Assembly (NCBI GenBank): GCA_015680685.1
Contig: MNCI01017705.1
Location: 150,124 to 214,123, forward strand
Length of the DNA stretch: 64,000 nucleotides
Origin: Gnetum montanum
Lineage: Eukaryota > Streptophyta > Gnetopsida > Gnetales > Gnetaceae
Direction of reading: 5' to 3'
The notes under the pieces are model-generated. The model did no database searches. It was not told the DNA's origin and was given only the letters and a program-made list of their open reading frames with translations. The first letter of the stretch is position 1, and every line of letters starts with the position of its first letter. The translations under genes and the position numbers were made by a program. Below, piece after piece: positions 11,500 through 23,994 of this stretch.

Positions 11500-13455
11500 A
11501 TGGCCCCAAAGAGAGGAGCAATAGGAGGACCCTCATAGGCATCAAGAAAAAAACCCAAAGGCCATGGAAGAGGTTGAACAAGAGAACAAGATCCACAAGC
11601 AGAACATGCAGAGCAAGAGGCTCAATATTTCAACAGCCATTAGGAAATTCCTACTACCAAACATTTGGCCTAGGGGGAGGTAGAAGAACCACAAGCATAA
11701 GAATAGCATCTCATGTTTTCATTAGATTGCCTACAAGCCATCCAAGAAAAAGAAATCCTAACTACAGTAATCATGGAAATGAACTTTGGCCTATTCATAG
11801 AATTTATTTTAGAAACAATAAGGACACAACTCCAAGCATCACCATTATGGCCCATACTTTCAAACATCAGCGAATGGTATTTAGGGGAGACCTATCAATT
11901 CCAACATAAGATAGGAGAAAATGCAACAATCAACATTAAGGAATTCTCAATTTCTTATTTAGTTAATTTGATAGTTGAAGCCCTTATGTGTCCACTGAAG
12001 GAACAAGAGTGGCACATCTATCCACCAGATCAAATATAGACACCAAAAAGCTATGGTTGCAAAGGGCATATGGCAAAGAAGACAAGGAGTATAATGAGTT
12101 AACTATTGAAAAGAGAATTTATTTCAAAATTGGAACATACCACCTATTTCCCACAAAAAGATTAAATAAACTATCCATGTATGCAGCCAAAGAAAGTGCG
12201 ATCCTAGTGAAGAAGTATAATGCAAACCTCACACAACTCTACTTCATGGAGATAAAAAGGTGGTTTAAAGAAAAGAAGGTAGCAAAGCCAACACTTCCAT
12301 TACCTTGCCTCATTAGGAAGCTATGAAAATGTGCTAGAATCCTAGGGTATACTACTGGCATCCTTAGGAAGGCTCAAAATGCTTCATATGCCAATATGCT
12401 TAAGCCAACACTGCCAAAGAAAGATTAGGTGGAAGAACAAATAGACACTATGGAAACCACACAAACTACTATGCAACAATAGCAAGTGGGACCTAGTGGT
12501 CAAGAGTAAGAGCACTAGTAGCAACAACAATAAGAACAACAGAGTAGTAAGTTCCACCACCACCACTACAGGATTACAAGCCATTCATGAAGCATTTGCA
12601 ACAAATCGTAGAGACTATCATTTGGGGAATGCATGAGGAGGCTAACCTCTACTGAGTTATTGATAGTGCCATTGAACCCATAGTTTCCACAAATGTCATC
12701 AATAGACAAATATCATTGTAGTTGAGAGGAGTAGCCCAATGGTCACAGCAGATTTCTAGAAATGTTGCATTATTCCAAGTGGTGCTTGAAACTAGAGAAA
12801 GAGTCACAATTATGATTATGCAATACCACGATGCAGCATGAGCAATAGAAGTGATCATGAATCACATCAAAGAATCATTTAATGTACCTATTATGCCACC
12901 ATTAGATCTAACTAGAGCTAAGGATGCTCAAATTCTAGCTGGTACCTCGATGACTCCTATTGATCATGAAGATGTACTAGATCGACTGTTGCAAATTGGG
13001 CAAGTCATGACAACTCTTTTTGACATCCCAAGTAATGTCACTATAGTGCAATCTAAGTTAATAGCAACCAAGGAAAATCTAGTCATGGTAGAAACTAGGG
13101 TAGAGCATGCAAAGAATGAGATTCTCATACTACAAAAAGAGCTTGCAATCCTAAGGGCTAAACATAGAGATCCTACTCAATATGTTGCACCTAATCAGCT
13201 AGAGCAATTTAGAACAGAGCAAATCAATCACCTCATGGAGCATGGTACATCAAGGCCAATTAGATGTTTTCGTAGCTACAATGTCCATGGGATGTACCAA
13301 CTCCATCACACATTGCACAACAAGCATGAATGGTGCATGACCCTAGAATGGAGAAGGAGACACTTCATGCACTCCTCAATAGATACAAGTGTCAGAATCC
13401 TGATGACAAGGGGAGGCAATCAATGGAGGAGCCACCACCACCAGGCACTACTTAG
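11500..13455 (+). pseudogene. RE1 3' ORF, unknown coiled-coil protein (Athila env position)
   Basis: Broken gene lying between pol and the 3' LTR, where Athila elements carry an env-like ORF. It begins ATGGCCCCAAAG (MAPKRG) and ends MEEPPPPGTT then TAG at 13453, both ends matched in RE5 (57584-54790). After a poorly kept basic N-terminus comes a conserved globular part (NFGLFIEF, ASPLWPI, WYLGETYQF; about 11775-12260, ending KIGTYHLFPTKRLNKLS and ILVKKYNANLTQLYFMEI). A coiled coil follows (about 12950-13230: HEDVLDRLLQIGQVM, ATKENLVMVETRVEHA). No transmembrane span or signal peptide is visible. It is shorter than RE5's copy because coiled-coil sequence is missing. It faintly recalls the 'putative plant transposon protein' family, but I do not recognise it firmly. 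Confidence 0.65.
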
Positions 13456-13650
13456 GCTACATCAAGATTTGTCAAGTTTTATTTTGTCAAAAGTTCATCT
13501 TGTTGTGTCTTGTATCCATTTTTGTAAAATACTATTGCGGCATGTAGGGTCATGTATATAGTCAAGTTAGTCATGTAAATCTACCTCCCAAATTTTTTAA
13601 GGGACTCTATCCTCATTTTGTCTTAATTCAAGGACGAGTTTTCAATTAGT

Positions 13651-13660
13651 CGTAAGGGTA
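13651..13660 (+). other. RE1 polypurine tract 1
   Basis: CGTAAGGGTA directly precedes the LTR start TGATAAAG at 13661. A weakened form of the family tract, preceded by the usual GGACGAGTTTTCAATTAGT block. Confidence 0.6.
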
Positions 13661-14596
13661 TGATAAAGTCAATTTTTATTTCACTACGATATTGTAGATA
13701 CAATATCATAGCATAAGCTACATCATCATATATGTGATATCGTAGGATGTGTGCCAGTCTATAAATACAACACTTAGGCACACGAATCTACAAGAAGTTT
13801 CATTCCGAAGTAGCAAAACTCTTTCAGTTTGTTTTTTTGAATTCAATTTTAAGTAATTGGAAGTGTGAATGTCCACAATGTAGTGTGACTTAGTGAACAG
13901 AGTCTTTATTCAAACATCTTGTACTTGGGTGCAAGTGTGATCAACAATAAAGATCGAGCTATTTCATACTATTGTAGCATTCTCCTAGTTTGCTGCTTTA
14001 CTTAGAATAATATTTACCATTTTTAGTTAGACTACTAATTACTACTTTCCTAGTTAATGTTTCACTATTCCATGCACTTTACTTTTACTGTTGTTAGTAT
14101 GCGAAATGGATACGATTGATTTGGTAACCTAGTAGCATTATCGCTTGGTAACCTAGTATGTGAAATGGATATGACTAATTTGTTAGTATGATCATTTGGT
14201 AACCTAATAGTATTATCGCTTGGTTTGCCCAGTAGTGAAATGCTTGGTAATCCCAATAACAATTACATAAGCCCAAGATGTGTATGGAAAATCAGGAACA
14301 GATATCCATGGCTATAGGAAAAAATAGATTTGTTTACTATTTTACTTTAGAAACTATTTTCATTTCATCATGTTCATGAGGAGTAGCAATGGCCCAACAA
14401 CATTAGTTATTATATACCTCACAATGAGCTAAACCATACACATAGACTTCACTAGCTCCATGTGGGAAGACAACGATCTCAAACTTAAACCAATTGCTAG
14501 CATAATTACATTGCCTCATACATGAATTACAATATGGTCGCCCATGAATGCCTATGACTTGTATGGTTGGGTGTTGGATTGCTCCACCACTCATCA
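13661..14596 (+). repeat. RE1 LTR copy 1
   Basis: 936 bases, TGATAAAG to CCACTCATCA. The U3 has ACGATATTG and GTGATATCGTAGG (to about 13750), then a TATA box CTATAAATAC (about 13761-13770). The 3' half has five imperfect 24-base units built on TTGGTAACCTAGTAG (about 14121-14255). No primer site follows; instead a second internal 3' end begins at 14597. Confidence 0.8.
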
Positions 14597-14748
14597 ACCA
14601 CTCACACACAAATGCAACATTCATAGTAGAGTTAGTCATGCAAATATGTATCATAATGTTGAGTCCGTGTAACCTCACAAGTTTGTAAGGAACTATATCC
14701 TTCTTTTGTTTGAACTTGAGGATGAGTTTTTAATTAGTTGTAGGGGTA
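14597..14748 (+). other. RE1 duplicated internal 3' end with polypurine tract 2
   Basis: The 152 bases align with 13520-13660: a GTTAGTCATG(C/T)AAAT block, then GGATGAGTTTTTAATTAGT and TTGTAGGGGTA immediately before TGATGA. It is internal sequence of the same family trapped between two LTRs. Confidence 0.7.
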
Positions 14749-15598
14749 TGATGAAACATTTTTATCATAAGGACTATGATATCATAGCCTAACATAGGTC
14801 ATCATAGACACAATGTAGTTGGCCATGGTCATGTCTATAAATATGAGCCCACCATCATGTCAAAAAGTGATTTGAGTCTAATACTTAGTGAAATTCTTAC
14901 AATTTGTTTTATCAAAGTTAGAGTTAGTGTGAATACCTATAATGTGGTGAATTACATTTGTACAAAATCTTTATTCGAGTGCAATGTTCCTGGACACAAT
15001 TCATGAATGACAATAAAGATCGAGATTATTCTTCATTATTATAGCATATCACTTAAAATAGATTTACTTTTCCTTGTTGTTTACTTTTACTATTGCATTT
15101 ACATTTCGTAAGTTATTTACAATTCCCATGCTTATACATAAGGTGGAATAAGTACGACTGGTTTCAAGCGTAAAGTATAATTATTTAGTAACCCAATAGT
15201 GACTTTGCTTGATCCACTTAGTAGTAAAGTTACTTAGTAATCCCAATAACAATTATATTAGCCTAGGACATGTACAGAAAATTAGGAAAGGATACTTATG
15301 ACCATAGGATAGAATAACTTTAAATTTTTATTATACTTTGAAATAAAAGTTACGTTCATCTTTATCATGTCTACACTTAGCATCTTTAATAACCAACAAC
15401 ATTAGTTTATCATATGTCTCACTAAGAATTAAACCATACGTTTTATACCTTGCTAACTCTAAGTGGAAAGATAGCAATCATGAACTTACTCTTAACTCAC
15501 TAGCATACTTACATTGTCCATCCACAGATCATGATTTGGTTACACATAAACACCTATGACTTGTATGATTAAGTGTTGGAATACCCTACCGCTCATCA
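14749..15598 (+). repeat. RE1 LTR copy 2
   Basis: 850 bases, TGATGAAACA to CCGCTCATCA. It has a TATA-like CTATAAATATG (about 14835-14845) and GATATCATAG upstream. Similar to LTR copy 1 but clearly diverged. The right flank starts GTTAG; no matching left flank is inside the window to confirm a target duplication. Confidence 0.75.
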
Positions 15599-16850
15599 GT
15601 TAGGCTTATATGTATGCCAATAAAATTCAATGCATGGTGCTAGCTATGTTGTCAATGAAATTTGAAGCATGATGCCAGTGCAAAGGATAGTATTGATGTA
15701 TGTTATATAATAATAATAATAATAATAGTTAACAACTTTTATTGGTGATTTGATTAGTTCTATAATAAATTTTCTTAGGGGTATCTTTAACATGATAAAC
15801 TTGTTTTTGAGGAAAAGGTCATATCTTCCTAGGACGTGCCTCTAGGCTAACAACATAGCAATTGCATATGCAAGTACAAAGGGGGTGCCAGTGCTAGGCT
15901 TTGAACCCAACACCTATGAGTACAAAGCTATGCAAGTTAACCTTGTTGTTTATAATTTTGGCATGAAAATAATGTTGGGTGCATACACTCCTCTATAATT
16001 TACATCAAGTCAATCTTGTACAAGCACTTTAATGCTACTTTGACACTTGATCTACATCAATGATACCTTGTGTATTTTGTTTAGCTACCTTCATTTTAAG
16101 CCTACATTTAGTACATTTTAGGTGCTTTGCTCAACCACCATTTATTATTGCTTGCAATGATGACTTTTTTTTGGTGTTTCATTGCTATTTCCTTTCATTT
16201 TTTATGTTTTCTTTTCTACTTTATTAGGGTTTTATATCCACTTTTGAAAATCTCTTAATTATTTATTTTATTTTATGCATTGGTTTATCTTAATGATCAA
16301 CTCATTATATATGGAATAAAGAAAAATGGTGAAGATGATCATTCATTTTATATTACTTATTTATTTCCTACACTAGGGTTTTCTTTTTAAGAATGTTCTT
16401 CTATTTGTCTTTTCTATTTTTGTTTCATTACAATCTTGTTGCACAATGCTTCTTTTAAAGATCTTCAGTTAGCTTGTCAAAATTTTATTTTTTAATATTG
16501 TCTTTGCTTTAAAGAATAAAATAACATATTCATTGTTTACTTAATGTCTTCAAATTGATTGTCATCTTTAGGTATTATTATACTTTTCACTTTGCAATAA
16601 GCGGGGAGTATTAAAAATTACCTTGCATGGTTGAAGGTAAAAGCTGAAATTTACCCTTCCCAAGAAAATGCATGTAGGCTTTGAATTTTTGTCATTAGTC
16701 TTGGGGGTTCAAATTTTATTTTCTTTGCTCATGCCTTCAAATTTGGTTGCCTTCTTTAGGTACCATTATACTTTTCACTACTTTAAAAAGAAAGCATTAA
16801 AATTTGCCAAGGTTAAAGGGTAGAGCTAAAATTTACCCTTTTAAAAAAAA
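15599..16850. other. Gene-free AT-rich stretch
   Basis: No gene supported. Contains an ATA/TAA microsatellite at 15706-15727 and T-rich low-complexity sequence (16140-16600). A short minus-strand segment (about 15950-15880) has a GGGTTCAAAGCC that could be an old SINE B box, but this is weak. Confidence 0.5.
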
Positions 16851-16852
16851 TG

Positions 16853-17012
16853 GGGGTGTTGAAACCATGAAATAATTGTAATATAAGTACACCTGAAGAT
16901 ACACAATCCAAATAGAACTATAGAACTTTATAGCTTAGAATTGCCACCAGAATAGCACCCATAATTTAGAACTTTCAAAAATCTTATTAGCAAACTAATA
17001 CCTCATTGTTAC
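16853..17012 (-). repeat. tRNA-derived SINE copy S1
   Basis: The minus strand starts with a tRNA-like head (AATGAGGTATTAGTTTGCTA, A-box region). It then has a degenerate B box near GGGTGCTATTCTGG and a body containing CTATAAAGTTCTATAG. Its end, near 16853, reads GGTTTCAACACC. It aligns with S2 to S6. Confidence 0.6.
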
Positions 17013-17799
17013 TTTTAAGAAAAATGAGTGAAAACCTTAATTGTCATCTACAAGGTATTCTTCTTCTTCATCATTATCCTGGCATTGGATTTGGCAAATA
17101 GCGTATCACACACTAGTCGTCCATCATCGAGTTCAAGGTTAGAGGGCCCATTTGGTCCATGAAAAATGATAAACAAGATCTGTCATGGCCCACCATGGAA
17201 AGCGTAGCAATTTGCACACCATCAATATCACTGTCACACACCTGTGCAGGTTTGTCATGGACGGCTTCTGGTTACAAACTCAATATTCAAGCAAGGTTGT
17301 GGCTGACAATGGAAACAATTTCAGACGACCAAGTATGATTTGGTGTTTTCGCTGGTCTGCGATTTCCTTGTGTGAAGTGGGAACAGAGATTTGCTCCTAT
17401 TCTCTGTTGTAGCCTCGAATAGATTCTCATTGCAATGGCAGCTGTTCAGACCTTATTAATCAACACAGAGCAAAAGCATCAGTGTTTCTGTTACAGCACG
17501 AGCAGCAGATTAATGTTCAAGCCCTCTTTTTCCACATTTATTGCGTGGATAATCGGGTAGGATTCTTCTCCTTGATCTGAAGACTCGTGCGTTGACAATG
17601 AGTTGGATTTTTATCGTTGATATGAGTAGTGGGTCAACAATGCAGTTAGATTTTTGCTGTTGATGTGGCTTTGGCAGTGAAAATTTCATGCATTTCTACG
17701 AGATAATGGCTGCGCTGTTGTGGGTTGTTTGTGCTCAACTCTAGAATCTTGAATGGCTTGCAAAATCACAGCTTCTTCTTATTCTTCTGTGGATCCAGC
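17013..17799 (+). promoter_or_regulatory. 5' flank and probable leader of the WAT1-like gene
   Basis: No separate gene supported. The base composition becomes more balanced than the AT-rich DNA to the left, as expected near a gene. An upstream in-frame ATG at 17725 would add 25 residues; I prefer 17800 because the longer N-terminus is hydrophobic and unlike a plastid transit peptide. No TATA box could be assigned with confidence. Confidence 0.3.
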
Positions 17800-20700
17800 A
17801 TGGTTGCGGTCCAGTTCCATTTGGAAGCCAAGTTATCTGAAACCCAGAGCATTTTTCTGGATTCAGTGCGGCAGTCACCCGCAAACCCGCAAATTCGGAG
17901 TATTAAGTTCAGAGTAAAGAATTCAGGGAAAAAATCGTCACGGTCAAGGTCCGTGAACCCTGGCAAATTTACGTTGAAAGCTAAGGCTTTTGAAATTCGT
18001 CAGGTGAACCCTCTGCCAGGGTCACAAATTGGGAATTCATCTCAAATTGGCGATAGTTCAGAGCTGAGAAAGTTCGCGTTATTAGAGAATTGGTGGAGGC
18101 ACCTCAACTTCAAGTTTCCTTCTAGGAAAATCAGAGGCATTGTGCTTCTGAACCTTCTTACCATAATTTATGGTATGATCTGTACAGCTGTCTTGCATTG
18201 CTTTCACTTTTGTCTGATCCAGCATTTTGCAATTTTTGTTGATTATTTTAGCAAACATTCTGTCTGGATTCTACTCGACTCTTTCTTTTATTTTGTAAAT
18301 TTTGAAGTATGCAACTCTGACTACAGCTAAAGTAGAAATAAACCATATGAAATCAGAGGTTTTAGCTTGATCTCTGGTATTTTCATTAAGGCTATCTTCA
18401 TTTGAACTTTTTGAACTGGTTCATGCAAAATGTGCAACCCCTTAACTTCCCATGATTCACCAGCCATTGCACTTGTACCATGAATCTATTTAGAATGTGG
18501 TGGTAACTAGGCTTGAATGAACGAATTCATTATTTAAATTGCCCACTGCCAAATAGCAGAAAATTGTCTATGGGGACTTAAGGAGTAAACGCAAATTGAG
18601 ATGGAAGGAAAAGGTTTGGCTAAGGCCACATTTAAACCAGTCATTATTTCACTGCAAATGACAATTCTTTAAGTTGGAGGTATCATTAATTATTGTCCCG
18701 ATAGCTTNTCAATTCTTTAAGTTGAAGGTATCATTAATTATTGTCCCGATAGCTTACACATGTATTTTGTTTCAGCTGTATGAGTTCCTGTTTTCCTTTC
18801 TTAATTATTCAGGACTAAATACTAAATACTCAAGAGACTTCTTAATCTGTAATCTTTTTTTACAAGTTTATGTCATTTATATCTTTGGATATTGTGCAAG
18901 TGGCATTTCTGATCCTTTCCCCTTCCCATTGAAAACATTTAACTGGTGTCATTTGATAGCACTACGTCTCTCCTCTCGATGCAACACCTATGCTTTCTCC
19001 AGAGTATTCATTTTAAATACTATACTATCTTTATCATATTCTAAAACCATTATCTGCCAGCAATGTAACTAAACAAGAATTCACATGAAAAGTATTAAAT
19101 GGTAACACTGTAATGTGGTATACCATATTTACATAGCAAAGTCTAAGAGAAATATCTCTATGCTATTTAACTAACAGACAATTTTCTGAGCTTAAAAATG
19201 AGAGAATTATAATGGTGGTGGCCTCATCTTTTACCATTACAAAAGCACTTGCAAAAAACCATGGAAGAAGTTTTCTCCTTTCCATTTTTGTTATCTTAGG
19301 ACCCATTTTCGTTTATGATTGCTTAAAATTTATGGCATTTTAGTTTACTGTGCCTGCTAGATATATGAATGTATATGACTGTTTTTTTTTTAAAATGGTT
19401 ACAGTAATTCAATGTTTTAAAGATGTTATATCACTTACATATTTTTATGACATGGCCTAGTCTCTATAGATCTTGGGATTTCTTTGTTTGCAATTTTTAA
19501 AAAGGCAAAAAAAGCATGCTTCAGAGGAAATGCAATATTTTGAACCTGTTTAAGAAGACATGTAGGGGAGATGTATCTGCTGGAGAATGCTTACTTAAGC
19601 TTTCTCTAAGCTTAGTGTTGGTGTCTTCTTGTTAATGTTTTCCTTAAAAAATAAACCCTTCAATTTCATTATCTGCTTAACTAATTCCTCAAGTTAATAA
19701 ACATATTGAAATTTTTTTTTACTTTGACATAGCACCACCTCAAATGTACTTGGGCATTGATAATTGTTTTTTAACTCTGCAGCTAGTAGTATTCCTGTGG
19801 TTAAAGTGGCACAAGCTACTCTGGACCCTTCATTGTTTACTGTGCTACGATTTTGTATTGCAACTGTTCCATTTCTTCCTTTCATCTTCTGTGGATGGTA
19901 GGATACCAAGGTATGTGTTGCAGGTCTTGAGCTAGGCCTGTGGGTTGGTGCAGGATTTGTTACACAGGGGATTGGACTTGTAACTTCAGATGCTGGCCGT
20001 GCTGCATTGATATCTGCTCTCACTGTAAGTCTTTCTATATTGAGCCTATTTATAGTGCAACATGGTTTACACTTTACATAAAACTAGCTGACTTTGCAGT
20101 TATACCCATGATAACAGGTTATAATTGTACCCTTGCTTGATGGAATCCTTGGTGCAAAGGTGTCGAAAATAACATGGCTTGGGGCATCAATGGCCACTGN
20201 CTTTTGAGTGTAGAGTCTTATGTAAATGCTTACCCTTTTTTATCTAGATTGGAGACTTCTGGAATTTATTGAGTGCCATCTTTTTTGGCATACACATGCT
20301 GCGAATAGAGCACTTTTCTAGGACAACAAGAAAGGAAAAATGCATCGCACTGCTTGGTTATGAAGTAAGTTATAGAATGAATTTCTCTAATTACATATTG
20401 CTAAAGTTGTTTGAATTAAGTATGATTGAAAATAATGTGGGTTATGCAGGTTAGTGTGATAGCAATCATATCAGCTCTTTGGTAGTTGGCATGTAATTGT
20501 ACCTCTGATTGCTTAAGTATGAGTATAGTGAGTATCAATTTGGAAGACCTCTGGAGACAATTGTGTGTGCTTCCTTGGTTCTCTATAATCTACACAGGAG
20601 TGTTCTCAACTGCATTTTGCTTATGGGCTGAGGTAACTCTGTCATATACAGAAATACAACTGTCAGTATGTTGTTAATTATTGTGCCACATCTTAACAGA

Positions 20701-21116
20701 AGAAATGTAAATATTTGCAGCTAGCGGCAATGAGGGATGTTTCAGCTACGTATGCAGCAATTGTATATGGTTTGGAGCCTGTTTGGGGTGCTGCTCTTGC
20801 ATGGTTCTTTCTTAATGAACGATGGGGTGTCTTGGGTTGGTTGGGTGCCATTTTAGTTATAGGTGAGTATATATAAACATTCTAAATGGCACATGCATTT
20901 TAAAAAAGATACAGTTAAATCTTATATTGCTATTGCATTAGGATTCATAGATTGCATTGAATATTGCGGCTAAAGACCTAAGCATTCAAATCTTACATAA
21001 TTTGGTCGTGTGTCTTACATTAAACTTTATAATATTTGATATGGTTATGTTTTTTTTGTTTTTTAGGTGGAAGCTTTATGGTTCAGTTACTTGAATCCTC
21101 AAAAAAGGTGCAATAA
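17800..21116 (+). pseudogene. WAT1-related/EamA drug-metabolite transporter, chloroplast type, two in-frame stops
   Basis: Seven exons by homology and splice sites: 17800-18172, 19783-20024, 20118-about 20215 (uncertain), 20248-20364, 20450-20632, 20721-20862, 21067-21116. The predicted membrane protein of about 400 residues resembles Arabidopsis At3g02690, a plastid-predicted WAT1-like member of the DMT superfamily. Exon 1 is Ser/Arg/Lys-rich (transit-peptide-like), then GIVLLNLLTIIYA. Later hallmarks are DPSLFTVLRF, GLVTSDAGRAALISA, VPLLDGILGAK, LLSAIFFGIHMLR, YTGVFSTAFCLWAE, AAIVYGLEPVWGAALAWF, RWGVLGWLGAILVIGG. Exon phases fit. TAG stops interrupt exon 2 (19899-19901) and exon 5 (20483-20485), both after TGG. 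An N at 20200 sits where exon 3 loses frame. Either a young pseudogene or a gene with sequence errors. Confidence 0.8.
18663..18755. repeat. Near-identical 45-base pair of copies around a single N
   Basis: Inside intron 1, 18663-18707 is repeated at 18711-18755 with one difference, separated by an N at 18708. It is best explained as an uncollapsed contig overlap rather than a real duplication. Confidence 0.6.
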
Positions 21117-23169
21117 TTATACTGATGTTTTTGAAAATTTGAACTGATGTGTGGCCATGCAAGTCCAAATCCAGAGGGTGACAATAGCATAACAGTATAG
21201 GCAGACTTTGTGTATGCTTTCTAACAATTTGGTAAGAGATGCAAGGAATCTCTCAGCCCATTGATTGTCAAGAGTTTTAGTTTCTTTCATTCAATGGTGC
21301 CAGACTCCTGGGAGGTAGTCCCATTTTCTGTGAGAAACAACGAACTTCTGTGGTTCTGCTTGATAACATTTGTTTGTGGTTCTACAAATCAATATGCAAG
21401 TATCTCATTTTGCTCTCCAAACGTTGCTAAATAATTTCAGCTATTCTCTTCACACACAGGAAGTTGTTCAAGAGCTTGGCTATACTTAAAATGGAAGGCA
21501 ACACACATACAAGATATTATATTTTAAGATCAGCTTTAATCGTTAAATGCTTGCTTCTTCCAAACCTGACGGACTAGCTCTTTACACACGTCACCATGTC
21601 TTCAGTCCTTGAAACTGTTACTGAGATGGCTTTTACGCCTTGTTTCAAAGTATCTTACTGATTAAATTTTACGTTTGCCATCTCATTAAGATTGTTCATT
21701 TGCTCCGGCTGGAAATTGAGGTTATTTCTGCCAAAGTTTTGCATTGAATAAGGTTTGTTTTGTTGTTCGGTGATGTATTGCATATACTAAAAGCAAAGTT
21801 ACCTAACGTATATATATAATATTTGTAACAAAATAAAGGCATGCCCAAGATATTTCATTAAACGAAAAGGTGGTTGTAATGTTTTTACTATGCAATAATT
21901 GATTGGTATGTAGAGTGAAATTAAACATTCTAGGTTCAAGCCTGTATATTATTGAAGTTATGAAAGGATATAACCTCTACTCATAGGTCAAAATTTGTTT
22001 TGTTGTTCTACTGGCTTGGTTAACTCAAGGAAAAGGGGATTATAGTAATATATTTAGATTTGTAAACATTAACTAGACAAAATCATGTCATAGTGAAATT
22101 GTATGTAATCTTGGCTAGAAGATTGTCTTCCAATAAGTTTACAGTAGAGAGTAGAATATTAGGATTACGATGTGATTTTCTTTCATAGGATTTGGAAAAA
22201 GATTTTTAAAAATTGATGTATTAATTTAGGATATAGTGTGTCATTCATAGTAATGTGGTAAACTTGGGCTTAAAATTTTATGTTAGTTGAACATGGCTTT
22301 TACAAAAAAGTTATCTTAAAAAATAATTAATAAAGATGTTGCATAGACAAAAGTGATGAAAACTTAACATTTAAACAATAGAAGACTTTCTAGAAGATGG
22401 CATATTATTGGTGTTTTCAGAATATGGAAGATTTTGGAATATAAACCAAACTTGAAAAAGTACATGTATGAATGAAAAATCATTGCATGAAATCTTGGGA
22501 TGTAATTCTTGAATATGGCAAAATAAGCATTTATACAAGTCATTGAGGGTTATGATACTTTGTGCACAAATCAAGTAGATAAAGAAGTTATTTGCTAAAA
22601 GAAAATAGATTTAATCCTTAAAGTTTATGGTTTTTTTTTTCTTTTGAAATGACATAAAAAGGAGAATTTTTAACAATTGGTAATTTGATGAAATGATGAT
22701 CAATGATGGTAAATAGATTGTTTTGTACAAATGCTTTAAAAGATGCTAATTTTATCTTCTTACATTGGCATGCCATTACTCATATTTAGAACAAAGTTTG
22801 TTATGTTAAAAATGAACATTTTATTTTACCAAAATCTTTCTTAAATCTTGCAAAAACTTGGACTAGAATAAGTGAAACTTGGCACATTAACAAAATTTGA
22901 AGCATTTTGCTAGCACATGTGATCTTTTAAACTTCTACAATGGCAAAAGTCAATTTAGATAGAGAATGGTGGTTAGTAAAAAAAATTAGGACAATGTGAT
23001 GTATAAAATTGGATGTGGCTTCCTTTGAGCCTTACATAATTGTAATTTTTATTTCTAAAGCTAACATTAGATTGGCACCTTAACATGATTGTTTCATTTT
23101 AAACTTTTCATTAGACATTTGATCCTATCATCTTGGTTGATTGTTAAAATCCCAAGACTAATCTCATTG
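21117..23169. other. 3' flank and intergenic DNA
   Basis: The first few hundred bases are probably 3' untranslated or downstream sequence of the transporter. The rest is AT-rich with no supported gene, repeat family or RNA. Short open frames (for example minus 22371-22574) show no family resemblance. Confidence 0.5.
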
Positions 23170-23993
23170 TGCTTGAAATCTTATTTTATTAATTCAATAT
23201 TGGAGCCTCAACATCGGATACCTGATGTCGAACCCTAGGATGCAATGTTGAATATTCAATATCACGGGATATATGCTGACCTATAAATATAGTGCTTGGG
23301 CTCACAGTTTTCATTAGTTTTTGATCAATTTTTGTCATAGATAGTGAAGCTCTTACAATTTGTTTTCTCTAGAGTTAGAATATTATTTGAGTGCCTACAG
23401 CAAGAGTCTGAGTGTATATGGATATTTGTTCAAGCATTGATGTACTTGAGCACAGTAATGTGACGGGAATAAAAATGAACCCTTTTGATCATCCTTGCAG
23501 CACCGAGAATAGATTAATGTTTACTTGATACATTTAATATTCATGCACTTTAATTAAGCAATTAATTTTCAGTTATTAATGAATACAAGCACGACCACTT
23601 CAAGCATACGTGTAGCACTTGGTAAACGTTTAGTAGCCAATAGTGCTATACATGTTTAGGATGTGTCTGAAAAGTGGGCATGGGTACTTGTGTTAGGCTA
23701 GCTAGGCAGTAGATGAATTAGATCTTAAATTACTCTATCTTTCATTCTTGTTGTAGACAATTAAATTTATAAAATACAAAATGATAAAAATCATGTGCCT
23801 GAACTACACTTAAACCATACCATTAAGCTTCACAAGTGTAGTTGGGAAGACAACAAACATTCTCAACACCCATTTCACTTCTTAGAGAAACTAGTGCACT
23901 GGAGAACTATAGGTCCATGAAATTCGACTGGATCACACGTAAACACCTTAGTGATTAGTATGGTTGGGCGTAGGGGTACCTCACCACTCATCA
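23170..23993 (+). repeat. RE3 5' LTR
   Basis: Homologous to 32112-32908. Matching landmarks are GCCTCAACATCGGATA (23205), CCTATAAATATAG (about 23280, TATA box), AAGCTCTTACAATTTGTTTT (about 23347) and the end CACCACTCATCA. The first about 30 bases align poorly with the TGATGAATCA start of the 3' LTR, so the left boundary is uncertain by a few bases. Confidence 0.85.
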
Positions 23994-23994
23994 T

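Larger units (their letters stand above)
11330..15598 (+). mobile_element. RE1, right part: 3' ORF and LTRs
   Basis: Continuation of RE1 after RE2. It contains the end of the candidate leader intron, the 3' ORF, a polypurine tract, an LTR (13661-14596), a 152-base copy of the element's 3' internal end with a second polypurine tract, and a second LTR (14749-15598). The double 3' end suggests recombination between related copies. Confidence 0.8.

Noticed and set aside
12384-12584. Leucine-rich minus-strand frame of 66 residues
   Set aside because: Antisense to the Gln/Asn-rich linker of the RE1 3' ORF (CAA/AAC triplets); no independent support.
19895-19920. A tiny intron removing the first TAG stop of the transporter gene
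   Set aside because: GTAGG...TTGCAG would be about 24 bases, far below the minimum plant intron size, and the reading frame continues in register across it except for the stop.
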